64,000 nucleotides of DNA from assembly GCA_025961275.1 (NCBI GenBank), contig JAOQNJ010000001.1, forward strand, positions 517,353-581,352, given 5' to 3'. Positions within the stretch are counted from its first letter, which is position 1, and every line of letters starts with the position of its first letter. This document shows, in pieces, positions 40,714 through 50,442 of this stretch. Below the pieces are notes generated by a model. The model made no database searches. It was not told the origin of the DNA and saw nothing but the letters and a program-made list of their open reading frames with translations. The stretch comes from Providencia alcalifaciens. GTDB lineage: Bacteria > Pseudomonadota > Gammaproteobacteria > Enterobacterales > Enterobacteriaceae. The position numbers and the translations under genes were made by a program.

Positions 40714-41840
40714 AGTAACAGTAACTCCATGATGCGTTCATAAATTTTCGCAAGCTGTTGCAGGTCATCAATACTGACGCACTCATCCACTTTATGAATG
40801 GTCGCATTTAAAGGACCCAATTCGATGACTTGCGCACCCATCTGGGCGATAAAGCGGCCGTCAGAAGTACCACCACTGGTAGACAATTCAGTTGTACGGC
40901 CAGTTAATTCATTGATAGCTCGCACGGTGGCATCAACTAAATTACCTTTGCCTGTTAAGAAAGGTTGACCTGAAAGTTCCCATTCAATTTGATAATTAAG
41001 TTGATGACGAGCCAGCATACTTTCAACTTGTTCACGAATTAATTTATCCGTCACCTCGGTACTAAAGCGAAAGTTAAATTGGACAACAAGCTCACCCGGA
41101 ATAACATTACTGGCGCCTGTTCCAGCGTGTACATTAGCAATTTGCATACTCGTTGCAGGAAAAAATTCATTTCCTTGATCCCATTGAGTATTGACTAATT
41201 CTTGTAAAAAGGTTGTTGCACGATGAACCGGATTATCAGCAAGATGTGGGTAGGCAACATGTCCTTGAGTCCCAAAAATAGTCAGATTGGCAGTAATCGA
41301 ACCTCTACGACCATTTTTGATGACATCACCAAGTTGAGATTGACTCGAAGGCTCACCGACTAAGCAGTAATCTAATCGTTCATTACGATTCATCAATGCT
41401 TCGACGACTTTAACTGTGCCATCTGTCGCTTTTGCTTCTTCATCGGAAGTGATCAAAAAAGCCAGTTTACCTTTGTGGTCAGGATATTTCTCAACGAAAC
41501 GTTCTGCAGCAATAATCATTGCTGCAACCGAGCCTTTCATATCTGCTGCACCACGACCATAAAGATGTTGATTAATGATGGTTGGGGTGAAAGGGGGAGT
41601 TTGCCATTTTGCGGGGTCGCCAGCAGGAACGATATCAGTATGGCCTGCAAATGCTAACGTTTCACCGTCTGTACCATGATGCGCCCAAAAATTGAGAGTC
41701 TCGCCAAATGGCATTTTTTCAATTACAAAGCAAATTTTTTCGAGACGTTCGATTAATAAAGCCTGACAGCCTTGGTCATCAGGGCTAACCGATGGGCGAG
41801 AAATGAGTGCTTGAGCAAGTTGTATAACAGGACAATTCAT
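40710..41840 (-). CDS. dapE: Succinyl-diaminopimelate desuccinylase
   Basis: DapE releases succinate from N-succinyl-LL-DAP, in the lysine/DAP pathway. The 376-residue M20 protein has the di-zinc motifs [27 protein letters not shown] and [11 protein letters not shown], and a dimerisation domain between. It follows yffB by 14 bases, as in E. coli. Confidence 0.96.
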   Translation of the reverse strand: MNCPVIQLAQALISRPSVSPDDQGCQALLIERLEKICFVIEKMPFGETLNFWAHHGTDGETLAFAGHTDIVPAGDPAKWQTPPFTPTIINQHLYGRGAADMKGSVAAMIIAAERFVEKYPDHKGKLAFLITSDEEAKATDGTVKVVEALMNRNERLDYCLVGEPSSQSQLGDVIKNGRRGSITANLTIFGTQGHVAYPHLADNPVHRATTFLQELVNTQWDQGNEFFPATSMQIANVHAGTGASNVIPGELVVQFNFRFSTEVTDKLIREQVESMLARHQLNYQIEWELSGQPFLTGKGNLVDATVRAINELTGRTTELSTSGGTSDGRFIAQMGAQVIELGPLNATIHKVDECVSIDDLQQLAKIYERIMELLLL

Positions 41841-41854
41841 CGTAATACCCTAGT

Positions 41855-42226
41855 TTATTTTGTAAATTTTTGATATTCGTCAGAAGAAAAACCAACAAGA
41901 TAGCGGTCATCGGCTGAAACTAGAACGGGACGTTTAATCATTGCTGGCTCAGCAAGTAGCACTTTTTTAGCACTTTCTGTATCAATAACAGCATTTTTTT
42001 CTTCGTCACTCAATTTACGCCATGTCGTTCCTCTTTTATTAACCAGCACTTCCCAACCAAGCTGTGAAATTAAAGTGGATAATAATGCATCATCAAGGCC
42101 GTCAGTTCGGTAATCATGGAACTGATAACTAATGTCGTTATCTTCCAAGTAGCGCCGAGCCTTTTTAATCGTGTCACAATTTTTGATGCCATACATAATA
42201 TAAGGAGAAGAGGAGGTGTTTGACAT
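41855..42226 (-). CDS. yffB: ArsC/Spx-family protein YffB
   Basis: A 123-residue thioredoxin-fold protein with a single Cys in YGIKNCDTIKKARRYL, RGTTWRKLSDEEK and IKRPVLVSADDRYLVGF. E. coli YffB binds glutathione and is thought to be a GSH-dependent thiol reductase. ATG 42226 matches the family start; the frame is open 29 codons more without a suitable site. First gene of yffB-dapE-peptidase. Confidence 0.9.
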   Translation of the reverse strand: MSNTSSSPYIMYGIKNCDTIKKARRYLEDNDISYQFHDYRTDGLDDALLSTLISQLGWEVLVNKRGTTWRKLSDEEKNAVIDTESAKKVLLAEPAMIKRPVLVSADDRYLVGFSSDEYQKFTK

Positions 42227-42292
42227 GAAATTTTCCTTTAATAACGGACTATTAGCCATACATAATGCGTGAAAATTCAATCGCGATCTACC

Positions 42293-42364
42293 TTTTGTAT
42301 TGGAAAGATTCATTTAATCTAATGATTAAGATAAAGATATAAGCTTAATCCTTCCAATACAAAA
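42293..42364. repeat. 18-bp inverted repeat upstream of yffB
   Basis: ttttgtattggaaagatt (42293-42310) and aatccttccaatacaaaa (42347-42364) are complementary at 17 of 18 positions around a 36-base AT-rich spacer. It lies 65-140 bases upstream of yffB. It could be a leader hairpin, a small mobile remnant or a regulator site. The remaining bases to 42617 show nothing assignable. Confidence 0.7.
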
Positions 42365-42617
42365 TCGTTTATTATAGGCATTATTCAAATTTCATTGCTA
42401 TATTCTTCAAGCATCAAGTTGCAGTGTTGTTGGTTACCTCATTTCATCCTAGTTACACAATTATTATTTTCTTAGCTAATTATTTGTTTTTTTTGGAAGC
42501 ATACATCTTCAATTTTTTATGTGAATTAATTAAGTGATTATTAAATTTATTTAGATCTTGTTTTTACGTGATAGCATCGTTAAAATTAGTTGAATACATA
42601 TATTATTCTAATTTTAA

Positions 42618-43238
42618 TTATTTTAAAGTCATGTATATTATGCTTGCTTCTAAACGGGATCTAACTTGTAATTTTCTCAGTAAATTACGAATGTGAACTT
42701 TTACTGTTTCTTCTGAAATAAATAATAATTTAGAAATTTCTTTATTTTTTAGGCCCGTTGACATTTCCTGTAATATTTCAAATTCTCGACGAGTTAATGT
42801 CGATAAAGGATCTTGATTTAGATGGCGATTATTCAAACATTGATACACTTTTTCGCTAAATACATGATGCCCATCTGCCGCTTTATGCATGCTATTCATC
42901 AGCATGTCGAGTTCACTATTTTTGAGTAGATACCCCTGTGCGCCCGCATCAACGGCACTGTAAATGTCTGTTTTTACAGTTGATAGCGATAAAACAAGGA
43001 GGTAGGTTTTAGTGCAGCGTTTACGCAATAAACGAATAGTTTCAAATGTTTTAACACCATAAATATGAGTATCAATTAGGATCATGTCAGGCTGCAATTC
43101 ATCGGCTATATGTAATGCTTCAGAGCAATTACAGCTTTCAGCTGCAACAACAAAATGTTCATCTAAGCTCATAAGTTGGCGCAAACCGTAACGATAAATC
43201 GGGTGCTCATCAATAATCATGACTGTGTGAATAGACAA
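42618..43238 (-). CDS. NarL/NarP-type response regulator
   Basis: A 206-residue regulator with a receiver domain (acidic pair in MIIDEHP, phospho-Asp in MILIDTH, Lys in GYLLKNSE) and a LuxR-type helix-turn-helix near the C-terminus (LTRREFEILQEM, KEISKLLFISEETVKVHI). It is closest in layout to NarP, the nitrate/nitrite regulator. No sensor kinase lies next to it, so it depends on one elsewhere. In E. coli the sensor narQ, not narP, is near dapE. The 450 bases upstream are AT-rich and shared with maeB. Confidence 0.85.
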   Translation of the reverse strand: MSIHTVMIIDEHPIYRYGLRQLMSLDEHFVVAAESCNCSEALHIADELQPDMILIDTHIYGVKTFETIRLLRKRCTKTYLLVLSLSTVKTDIYSAVDAGAQGYLLKNSELDMLMNSMHKAADGHHVFSEKVYQCLNNRHLNQDPLSTLTRREFEILQEMSTGLKNKEISKLLFISEETVKVHIRNLLRKLQVRSRLEASIIYMTLK

Positions 43239-43692
43239 AGTTGAGTCCTTTTATGTCTGATAATAATAAAGATAAGTAAACTGTAATGCTAAATTAACAA
43301 TAGATATGTAAGAGAATTTAAATCTGTCAATAACCATTATGTATCTGTTTATATATTGATAGGCTACGATCATGGCGATTATATAATTAATGATTGTTGT
43401 AATAATAGGTACAGTGTGAGATTGAGTTTATTTGATCCTAAAAATAGTAAAGTGTATTTAATATAATTAAAATTATCAAAAGTAATTATGTTTGTATATA
43501 TAATTGTATTTCCGTTCATTATTTCTTCATTTCTATGTCGATATTTGCGATTTAAACTGGTGATGTAAAAATCATCTTTATTACTGTAACTAAAAGAATT
43601 TTCTGGAAATTGCCAGTACGATCATGATTTGCTAGCTTGATGTGTTTATACTGTTACTGCTTTTACCCTACATACTTTGAAAGGACTTGATG
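43239..43692. promoter_or_regulatory. Divergent control region of the NarP-like gene and maeB
   Basis: About 450 AT-rich bases between divergent starts. A TATACT at about 43648-43653 may serve maeB. I see no clear operator, RNA gene or frame. Confidence 0.35.
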
Positions 43693-45972
43693 ATGGATGA
43701 TAAATTAAAACAAAGCGCTCTTGATTTTCATGAGTTTCCTCATCCAGGAAAAATAACAGTAACACCGACTAAACCACTAACGACTCAGCGCGATTTGGCT
43801 CTGGCTTATTCACCAGGGGTTGCGGTTCCATGCCTTGAAATTGCGGCAGATCCACTAAAGGCTTATCGCTACACTGCAAAAGGAAATTTAGTTGGTGTGA
43901 TCTCAAACGGTACCGCAGTGTTGGGATTAGGCAATATTGGTGCTTTGGCGGGAAAACCCGTTATGGAAGGAAAAGGGGTGTTGTTTAAGAAGTTTTCTGG
44001 GATTGATGTGTTTGATATCGAAGTTGATGAAACAGATCCAGATAAACTTGTTGATATCATTGCCTCTCTGGAGCCGACATTTGGTGGCATTAACTTAGAA
44101 GATATTAAAGCACCAGAATGTTTCTATATTGAAAAGAAATTACGCGAAAGAATGAATATTCCCGTTTTCCATGATGACCAACATGGAACAGCAATTATCT
44201 GTACCGCGGCCGTGATTAACGGTTTGCGCATTGTTAAAAAAGAAATCAGTGAGGTTCGCTTAGTGGTTTCGGGTGCAGGTGCTGCTTCTATTGCATGTAT
44301 GAACTTACTGGTTGCTTTAGGATTAAAACTTGAAAATATTACGGTATGTGACTCCAAAGGGGTTATTTATAAAGGCCGTGATGACAAGATGGATGCTACT
44401 AAAATCGCTTATGCGATTGACGATAACGGAACAAGAACACTGGCGGATGCAATTCCAAATGCCGATATTTTCCTAGGATGTTCTGGGCCAGGGGTACTGA
44501 CACAAGATATGGTGATCACTATGGCTAAGGATCCTTTGATCCTCGCATTAGCTAACCCAGATCCAGAAATTCTGCCGCCACTCGCAAAAGAGGTTCGTCC
44601 AGATGCGATTATTTGTACTGGCCGTTCTGATTACCCGAACCAAGTTAATAATGTATTGTGTTTCCCATTCATTTTCCGTGGCGCATTAGATGTAGGTGCG
44701 ACGACGATTAATGAAGAAATGAAGTTAGCGTGTGTGTATGCGATTGCTGATCTTGCGCTAGCAGAGCAAAGCGAAGAAGTCGCTTCTGCTTATGGCAACC
44801 AAGACCTATTTTTTGGCCCAGAATACATCATTCCTAAGCCATTTGATCCACGCTTGATTGTTAAGATTGCTCCTGCGGTTGCAAAAGCTGCAATGGAATC
44901 TGGAGTTGCAACGCGCCCAATTACCGATTTTGATGCGTACATCGAAAAACTGAATCAGTTTGTTTACAAAACAAACTTATTTATGAAGCCGATTTTCTCA
45001 CAAGCAAAAACACAGAAAAAACGCATTGTATTGGCTGAAGGTGAAGAAGAGCGGGTGCTGCATGCGACTCAAGAATTAGTTTCTTTAGGTTTGGCTTTCC
45101 CTATCTTAGTGGGGCGTCCAAGTGTCATTGAAATGCGTATCCAAAAACTCGGCTTACATATTGAGTTGGGGAAAGACTTTGAAGTGGTCAATAACGAAAA
45201 TGATCCACGGTTCAAAGAATACTGGCAAGAATATTATCACATCATGAAACGTCGTGGTGTTTCACAAGAAATGGCGCGTCGTGCTGTGATTGGTAACCCA
45301 ACCTTAATCGGTGGTATCATGGTATTACGTGGTGAAGCTGACGGTATGATATGCGGTTCTGTTGGTAGTTACAGCGAGCATTATGATGTGGTGAAAAACC
45401 TGTTTGGCTTCCGTGAAGGAGTTCATGCCGCTGGTGCGATGAATGCACTATTACTACCAACGGGTAACACGTTCATCGCAGATACCTATGTAAACGAAGA
45501 TCCAACACCTGAAGAACTTGCAGAGATAACCTTAATGGCTGCGGATACTGTACGCCGCTTTGGTATTGAACCAAAAGTTGCACTGCTATCACGTTCAAGT
45601 TTTGGTTCATCAGACTGCGCATCAGCACAAAAAATGCGTGATACATTAGCATTGATTAAAGCACGTGCACCACATCTTGAAATCGATGGTGAAATGCATG
45701 GTGATGCGGCATTAATTGAATCTATTCGCAAAGATGTCATGCCCGATAGTCCATTAAAAGGTTCAGCAAACTTGCTGATTATGTCTAATATGGAAGCGGC
45801 ACGTATCAGTTATAACTTACTGCGAGTAGTGAGTTCTGATGGTGTGACAGTAGGACCTGTATTAATGGGGGTTGCAAAACCTGTTCATATCTTGACACCA
45901 ATTGCATCGGTTCGCCGAATTGTCAATATGGTGGCATTGGCAGCAGTAGAAGCACAAACTCATCCACTATAG
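43693..45972 (+). CDS. maeB: NADP-dependent malic enzyme with PTA-like domain
   Basis: MaeB decarboxylates malate to pyruvate, giving NADPH. The 759-residue protein has the malic-enzyme half (AYSPGVAVPCLEIA, FHDDQHGTAI, VVSGAGAASIACMNLL) and a C-terminal phosphotransacetylase-like half (residues ~430-759) that binds acetyl-CoA as a regulatory domain. Start ATG 43693 gives MDDKLKQSALDFHEF as in E. coli; ATG 43690 adds one Met. An AAGGA site lies upstream. Monocistronic. Confidence 0.96.
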   Translation: MDDKLKQSALDFHEFPHPGKITVTPTKPLTTQRDLALAYSPGVAVPCLEIAADPLKAYRYTAKGNLVGVISNGTAVLGLGNIGALAGKPVMEGKGVLFKKFSGIDVFDIEVDETDPDKLVDIIASLEPTFGGINLEDIKAPECFYIEKKLRERMNIPVFHDDQHGTAIICTAAVINGLRIVKKEISEVRLVVSGAGAASIACMNLLVALGLKLENITVCDSKGVIYKGRDDKMDATKIAYAIDDNGTRTLADAIPNADIFLGCSGPGVLTQDMVITMAKDPLILALANPDPEILPPLAKEVRPDAIICTGRSDYPNQVNNVLCFPFIFRGALDVGATTINEEMKLACVYAIADLALAEQSEEVASAYGNQDLFFGPEYIIPKPFDPRLIVKIAPAVAKAAMESGVATRPITDFDAYIEKLNQFVYKTNLFMKPIFSQAKTQKKRIVLAEGEEERVLHATQELVSLGLAFPILVGRPSVIEMRIQKLGLHIELGKDFEVVNNENDPRFKEYWQEYYHIMKRRGVSQEMARRAVIGNPTLIGGIMVLRGEADGMICGSVGSYSEHYDVVKNLFGFREGVHAAGAMNALLLPTGNTFIADTYVNEDPTPEELAEITLMAADTVRRFGIEPKVALLSRSSFGSSDCASAQKMRDTLALIKARAPHLEIDGEMHGDAALIESIRKDVMPDSPLKGSANLLIMSNMEAARISYNLLRVVSSDGVTVGPVLMGVAKPVHILTPIASVRRIVNMVALAAVEAQTHPL

Positions 45973-45987
45973 TTTTATTTAATATTC

Positions 45988-46022
45988 AACCACCTCTAAT
46001 TATTAATTTTAGGGGTGGTTTT
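45988..46022 (+). terminator. Terminator of maeB
   Basis: AACCACCTCTAA/TTAGGGGTGGTT (one G-T pair) with a 9-base loop and a short T tail, 15 bases after maeB. Confidence 0.8.
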
Positions 46023-46026
46023 AATT

Positions 46027-46045
46027 GAAAATAATTCTCATTATC
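46027..46045 (+). promoter_or_regulatory. Fur box upstream of chaN-like gene
   Basis: GAAAATAATTCTCATTATC matches the Fur consensus GATAATGATAATCATTATC at 15 of 19 positions. It lies 43 bases upstream of the lipoprotein start. Confidence 0.75.
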
Positions 46046-46087
46046 TGTATTTTGAGTATACTTGTACTCAATTAGATGGAAAAGATA

Positions 46088-46960
46088 ATGATATCAGTAG
46101 CATTGAAGGCTAAGTCCTCTCTCATCGCAATGGCCTTACTATTTGTTGCCGGTTGTGCGCAACAAGCAGAACAAAAACCGTTACAGCTAGATGAGCAGCT
46201 AACGGGACAAGGGCAAATAGTCGACCTCAACTCGGGGAAATCCATCACACCTCAGCAACTAATCGAACAATTAGCGCCATCTTCACGTGTGATTGTTGGT
46301 GAGAAACATGACAATCTGTATCACCATCAAATAGAGCAGTGGCTTGCACAAGAGATGCACAAAACCCGTCCACAAGGCTCGGTTCTACTCGAAATGATCA
46401 AACCTGATCAACAAAGTAGTGTCAACGCCGTCAAAGTGGAAATGCAAGGGAACGCCTATATTCGTGATGAAAAATTACAGTCTGCACTGAAATGGCAAAA
46501 AGGTTGGCCGTGGGAACAGTATGGCGAATTAACAAAGCACTTACTAAAAGCACCTTATCCATTACTTGCTGCAAATCTTAATACAGACGAAATTAAGCAA
46601 GCATATGAAACTCCACCTCTACTTAGTGGGGCTTATTCAACACAACCTGTGGTGCAGGAACTTATTAGTAAGACAATTGATAGCTCTCACGGTGGTCAAT
46701 TAACACCTGAGCAAGTTGCAAAGATGACGATTATTCAGCAGATGCGAGACCGTAGAATGGCGAAGTCCTTATTGCAAGCACCAACACCAGCACTACTGTT
46801 TGCCGGTGGTTATCATGCAACACGTGCTATTGGTGTGCCATTACATATGCAAGACTTAGCGCCTGAGGCTGAATTTAAAGTGTTAATCATTTCTGAAAAA
46901 GAGAATGCGATCGATAATCTCCATGCAGATTATGTTTGGTATACTCCTAGCGCAAATTAG
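46088..46960 (+). CDS. ChaN-family haem-binding lipoprotein
   Basis: A 290-residue lipoprotein (lipobox VAGC) with a ChaN/PhuW domain: SRVIVGEKHDNLYHHQIEQW near the start, a central LLEMIKP and the C-terminal LLFAGGYHATRAIGVP. Family members bind haem as a stacked dimer and sit in iron-regulated loci. The start is ATG 46088, seven bases after GGA; ATG 46076 would add four residues without a site. A Fur box upstream and a TonB-like gene downstream support a role in haem or iron uptake. Confidence 0.88.
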   Translation: MISVALKAKSSLIAMALLFVAGCAQQAEQKPLQLDEQLTGQGQIVDLNSGKSITPQQLIEQLAPSSRVIVGEKHDNLYHHQIEQWLAQEMHKTRPQGSVLLEMIKPDQQSSVNAVKVEMQGNAYIRDEKLQSALKWQKGWPWEQYGELTKHLLKAPYPLLAANLNTDEIKQAYETPPLLSGAYSTQPVVQELISKTIDSSHGGQLTPEQVAKMTIIQQMRDRRMAKSLLQAPTPALLFAGGYHATRAIGVPLHMQDLAPEAEFKVLIISEKENAIDNLHADYVWYTPSAN

Positions 46961-47049
46961 TTGGCTATAAATTGGTCGCTCGATAATGATTAGCTATTTA
47001 ATTGTAATATTTACTCTAATCTTGAATGAAATAGTTTTCATTTCTATGT

Positions 47050-47068
47050 GTAATTGATTATCATTTAC
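47050..47068 (+). promoter_or_regulatory. Probable Fur box upstream of the tonB-like gene
   Basis: GTAATTGATTATCATTTAC matches 13 of 19 Fur consensus positions, 28 bases upstream of the ATG at 47097, so this gene and those after it may have their own iron-regulated promoter. Confidence 0.6.
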
Positions 47069-47096
47069 CTATTTGGCGCGCAAAAATAAGATTATA

Positions 47097-47890
47097 ATGA
47101 GTACAATTACGTTTGGACACTACGAAAATACCAAAATGGGTGGGGCACTGATTGTTGCCATTGTATTACATTTTCTAGTTATCGGGTTTTTTCTACTCAC
47201 CAATCAGGAAAGCCGTTGGGACGAACTGACTCCGCCTCCATCCGTTGTAATGGAACTTTCTATGGAGGCAGAGGCTAAACAGCTGACAGAAGTGAATATC
47301 GGACAGGTACAAGAAGTTTCTGTGGCAAGTAAAGCTCAGGATGCAAAACTCCTGAAGAGTCTGAGCTACCGCCTGTTCCGATTAATGAAAAAGCAGATGT
47401 ATTAGTCACCAAAACGGAAAAGAAAAAGGCTCAACCGCTCTCTAAAAAGGAAAAAAAGGAAAATAAATCAATTGAGAAAATTGAAAGTGATAACTCCAAA
47501 TCAAGTGCAGCTCCGGCTACTAGTGATGCAGCCGCGTTGAAGAAAACAGATAAAATTGCTGCTGAGTTTAATAGTCATTCTCAAGCGGCTCTTGATGCAG
47601 AAAAACAATGGCAAGCATTGGTACTTGGAAAATTAAATAAATTTAAACGATATCCTGATGATGCAAGGCGGCGTAACCGTATAGGGATCCCTATCATTAG
47701 GTTTGAAGTTGATACACAAGGTTATGTTATCAAAAGTTCACTTGTCAAAGAATCAGGAACTCGCTCTCTTGATAGAGAAGCATAAAAAGTGCTTTTTCGT
47801 GCTCAACCACTCCCTATACCACCAGTTGAAATGGTTAGGAATGGTAAAGTAACAGTAGACATGCCAATAGATTTCACTATTAAAAATTAA
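47097..47890 (+). pseudogene. TonB/HasB-like energy transducer, frameshift plus stop
   Basis: TonB proteins couple proton motive force to outer-membrane receptors. This one has an N-terminal membrane helix (GALIVAIVLHFLVIGFFLL), a Pro/Lys/Glu-rich spacer and a C-terminal domain (LVLGKLNKFKRYPDDARRR, SLVKESGTRSLDREA). The frame breaks near 47347, where one extra A restores KTPEESELPPVPINEKA. A second lesion, TAA 47783-47785, sits between SLDREA and KVLFRAQPLPIPPVE in the otherwise open C-terminus. The intact length would be 264 residues. Two independent lesions make a true pseudogene likely. Confidence 0.85.
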
Positions 47891-47910
47891 TTGCTCATCG
47901 GGATAACAAG

Positions 47911-50073
47911 ATGTCTTTACGATTAAATTTGTTGCCAGGTTCTGATCGACTCGCTAAATTTTGTCTGATTGCACTTTTGGGGTTAAATATAAACCACAGT
48001 TTGGCGGAGGAACAGATGTCAGCACCTAAGGCTAAAAAACAACCATATAAAATGTCAATGCACGGAGATGTCCGTGTCGATAATTACTATTGGTTAAGAG
48101 ATGATAAAAGAAAATCGCCAGACGTTATTGATTATATAGAAAAAGAAAATGCCTATAGTCACCAAGAGCTAACACTTGGTGAACCACTAAAGAAACAAAT
48201 CTATGATGAACTACTCTCTCGAATGATGCAGAATGATCAGTCGGTGCCTTATAACTACAACGGTTATACATATCGCAGCCGAGTAGAGTCAGGTAAAAAC
48301 TATCCTATTTATGAGCGTCGTCCCATAAAGAGTGATGGTAACTGGCAGGTGCTTGTTGATGGTAATCAACGTGCAGAGGGCGTAGAATTTTATCGTTTAG
48401 CGGCAATGACGGTCTCACCAGATAATAAAACTGTCGCCATAGCTGAAGATAGGGAAGGCCGCAATAACTACGCGGTTTCTTTCCGTCAGCTTGATAGTGA
48501 TCTATGGCAAAACGACCAGCTAATGAATACATCAGGTAACATTGTCTGGGCAAATGATAGCAACACACTTTTTTATGTTAATAAAGATTTGCAAACGCTA
48601 TTACCCTATCAAGTTTTCCGTCACCAAGTTGGTACTCAACAGCAACAAGATGCGCTGGTGTATGAAGAAAAGGATGATACTTTTTATGTCAGTGTCTCCA
48701 AGTCAACCTCTAAAGATTACATCTTAGTTGGTATAACTAGTACGGAAACATCAGAGTATCGCTTAATTGATGCGAACAAGCCTAATGAAGCGGCTACTGT
48801 GTTCCAAGCTCGTAAAACAGGAGTTGAATATTATCCAAACCATTTCCGCGGGCAATTTTACGTACGTTCTAATCATGAAAACCCTTTATTTGGTTTATAT
48901 ATTACCGCAAGTTCAGGGGATGATTGGAAAACATTAATTGCTCCCCGTGATAATATTGATTTAGAAGGATTTGACCTGTTTAACCAATGGCTGGTATTAG
49001 AAGAACGCCAGAATGGTCTGGTAAATATCCGACAAATTAATTGGCAAACTACAGCAGAAAATTATGTCAGCTTTGATGATCCTGCTTATATGGCATGGGT
49101 TGATAATAATCCAGATCCTGATACTGATAAGTTGCGTTATGGCTATTCTTCAATGACAACCCCATCTTCTGTCTACGAAGTTAATATGCATACCCAAGAA
49201 AGGCAGTTATTGAAACAACAAGAAGTTAAAGATTTCGATAAATCAAAATACCAAAGTCAGCGTGTATGGATCATTGCGCAAGATGGTGTGAAAATACCTG
49301 TTTCGTTAGTTTATCGTAAAGACTTATTTAAAGATGGTCAGAATCCATTGTTGGTTTATGGCTATGGCGCTTATGGTTATAGTATTGACCCTTCATTTAG
49401 CTCCTCTCGTCTTTCGCTATTAGATAGGGGCTTTGTATATGCGATTGCTCATATTCGTGGTGGCGGTGAACTGGGTAAAAAATGGTATTTACAAGGAAAA
49501 ACAGTCAATAAAATGAATTCATTTACTGATTTTATTGATGCTACTAAAGCGCTTATTAGCCAAGGTTATGGGGAGCCAGGCCATATTTATGCCATGGGAG
49601 GCAGTGCGGGTGGGCTGTTAATGGGAGCAGTTGTGAATATGGCACCTGAACTGTATGAAGGGGTGGTTGCTTCTGTTCCATTTGTCGATGTCGTCACAAC
49701 AATGCTTGATCCATCCATTCCATTAACGACAGGTGAGTATGATGAATGGGGAAATCCAGAAAGCGAAGAAGCTTACTGGCAAATTAAATCCTATAGTCCA
49801 TATGATAATGTCAAAAAACAGCAATATCCTCATATGTTAGTCACAACCGGCTTACATGACTCCCAAGTTCAATATTGGGAACCGGCAAAATGGGTTGCTA
49901 AATTACGTGATTACAAACAAGGAAATTCATTATTATTACTTGAGACGAATATGAATGCAGGGCATGGTGGTAAGTCTGGCCGTTATAATGCATTGAATGA
50001 TATCGCTCTTGATTATAGTTTTATTTTAATGTTAGAAGATAAAAGTAAATATTTCCCAAAATTAACAAAATGA
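47911..50073 (+). CDS. Exported prolyl-oligopeptidase family protease (oligopeptidase B-like)
   Basis: A 720-residue S9A protease. The catalytic triad is visible: Ser in MGGSAGGLLMG, Asp in TGLHDSQVQYWEP and His in NAGHGGKSGRYN, after a seven-bladed propeller domain. Unlike cytosolic oligopeptidase B, it has an N-terminal export signal (residues ~15-32, ending SLAEE), so it should act in the periplasm or be lipid-free and secreted. It cleaves short peptides, often after basic residues. It starts 20 bases after the tonB-like gene and is intact, so it may outlive the broken neighbours. Confidence 0.88.
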   Translation: MSLRLNLLPGSDRLAKFCLIALLGLNINHSLAEEQMSAPKAKKQPYKMSMHGDVRVDNYYWLRDDKRKSPDVIDYIEKENAYSHQELTLGEPLKKQIYDELLSRMMQNDQSVPYNYNGYTYRSRVESGKNYPIYERRPIKSDGNWQVLVDGNQRAEGVEFYRLAAMTVSPDNKTVAIAEDREGRNNYAVSFRQLDSDLWQNDQLMNTSGNIVWANDSNTLFYVNKDLQTLLPYQVFRHQVGTQQQQDALVYEEKDDTFYVSVSKSTSKDYILVGITSTETSEYRLIDANKPNEAATVFQARKTGVEYYPNHFRGQFYVRSNHENPLFGLYITASSGDDWKTLIAPRDNIDLEGFDLFNQWLVLEERQNGLVNIRQINWQTTAENYVSFDDPAYMAWVDNNPDPDTDKLRYGYSSMTTPSSVYEVNMHTQERQLLKQQEVKDFDKSKYQSQRVWIIAQDGVKIPVSLVYRKDLFKDGQNPLLVYGYGAYGYSIDPSFSSSRLSLLDRGFVYAIAHIRGGGELGKKWYLQGKTVNKMNSFTDFIDATKALISQGYGEPGHIYAMGGSAGGLLMGAVVNMAPELYEGVVASVPFVDVVTTMLDPSIPLTTGEYDEWGNPESEEAYWQIKSYSPYDNVKKQQYPHMLVTTGLHDSQVQYWEPAKWVAKLRDYKQGNSLLLLETNMNAGHGGKSGRYNALNDIALDYSFILMLEDKSKYFPKLTK

Positions 50074-50283
50074 TAAATACGTTAATTGACAGTGAGTTAA
50101 ATTAACAAGTCAGTGAGAAGTTAAAATAAATTAGATAAGACGTAAACTAGGCTACCCCGATGAGCAGAAATAAATACTGTGATTCGGGGTGATTTTTCAG
50201 TCTCTATTAATAATAATTTAATCGGTATGATTTAAATAATTGAAATTGCCTTTAGATGGTTAGCTTAATATCCATTCGGATAT

Positions 50284-50302
50284 GATAGCTATAATTATTT
50301 TT
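50284..50302 (+). promoter_or_regulatory. Weak Fur-box candidate before the receptor gene
   Basis: GATAGCTATAATTATTTTT agrees with the Fur consensus at about 13 of 19 positions. The site is in the 370-base AT-rich gap upstream of the receptor, which otherwise holds nothing assignable. Confidence 0.35.
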
Positions 50303-50442
50303 ATTTTCTCTGAAGGTAGATCATATCGCAATATAAAAACATAAAAAACATGATTTGATTTTTTGATATTAACAGAGGTAATTCACTCTGTTTTAAGGCA
50401 TGTGGGCGCATGTATTCTTATTGCGTTTACAGGAATGGTTTA

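Noticed and set aside
50074-50442. Separate small gene before the receptor
   Set aside because: The frame from 50410 is simply the receptor frame extended upstream; ATG 50443 with an AGGAA site and signal peptide is the better start.
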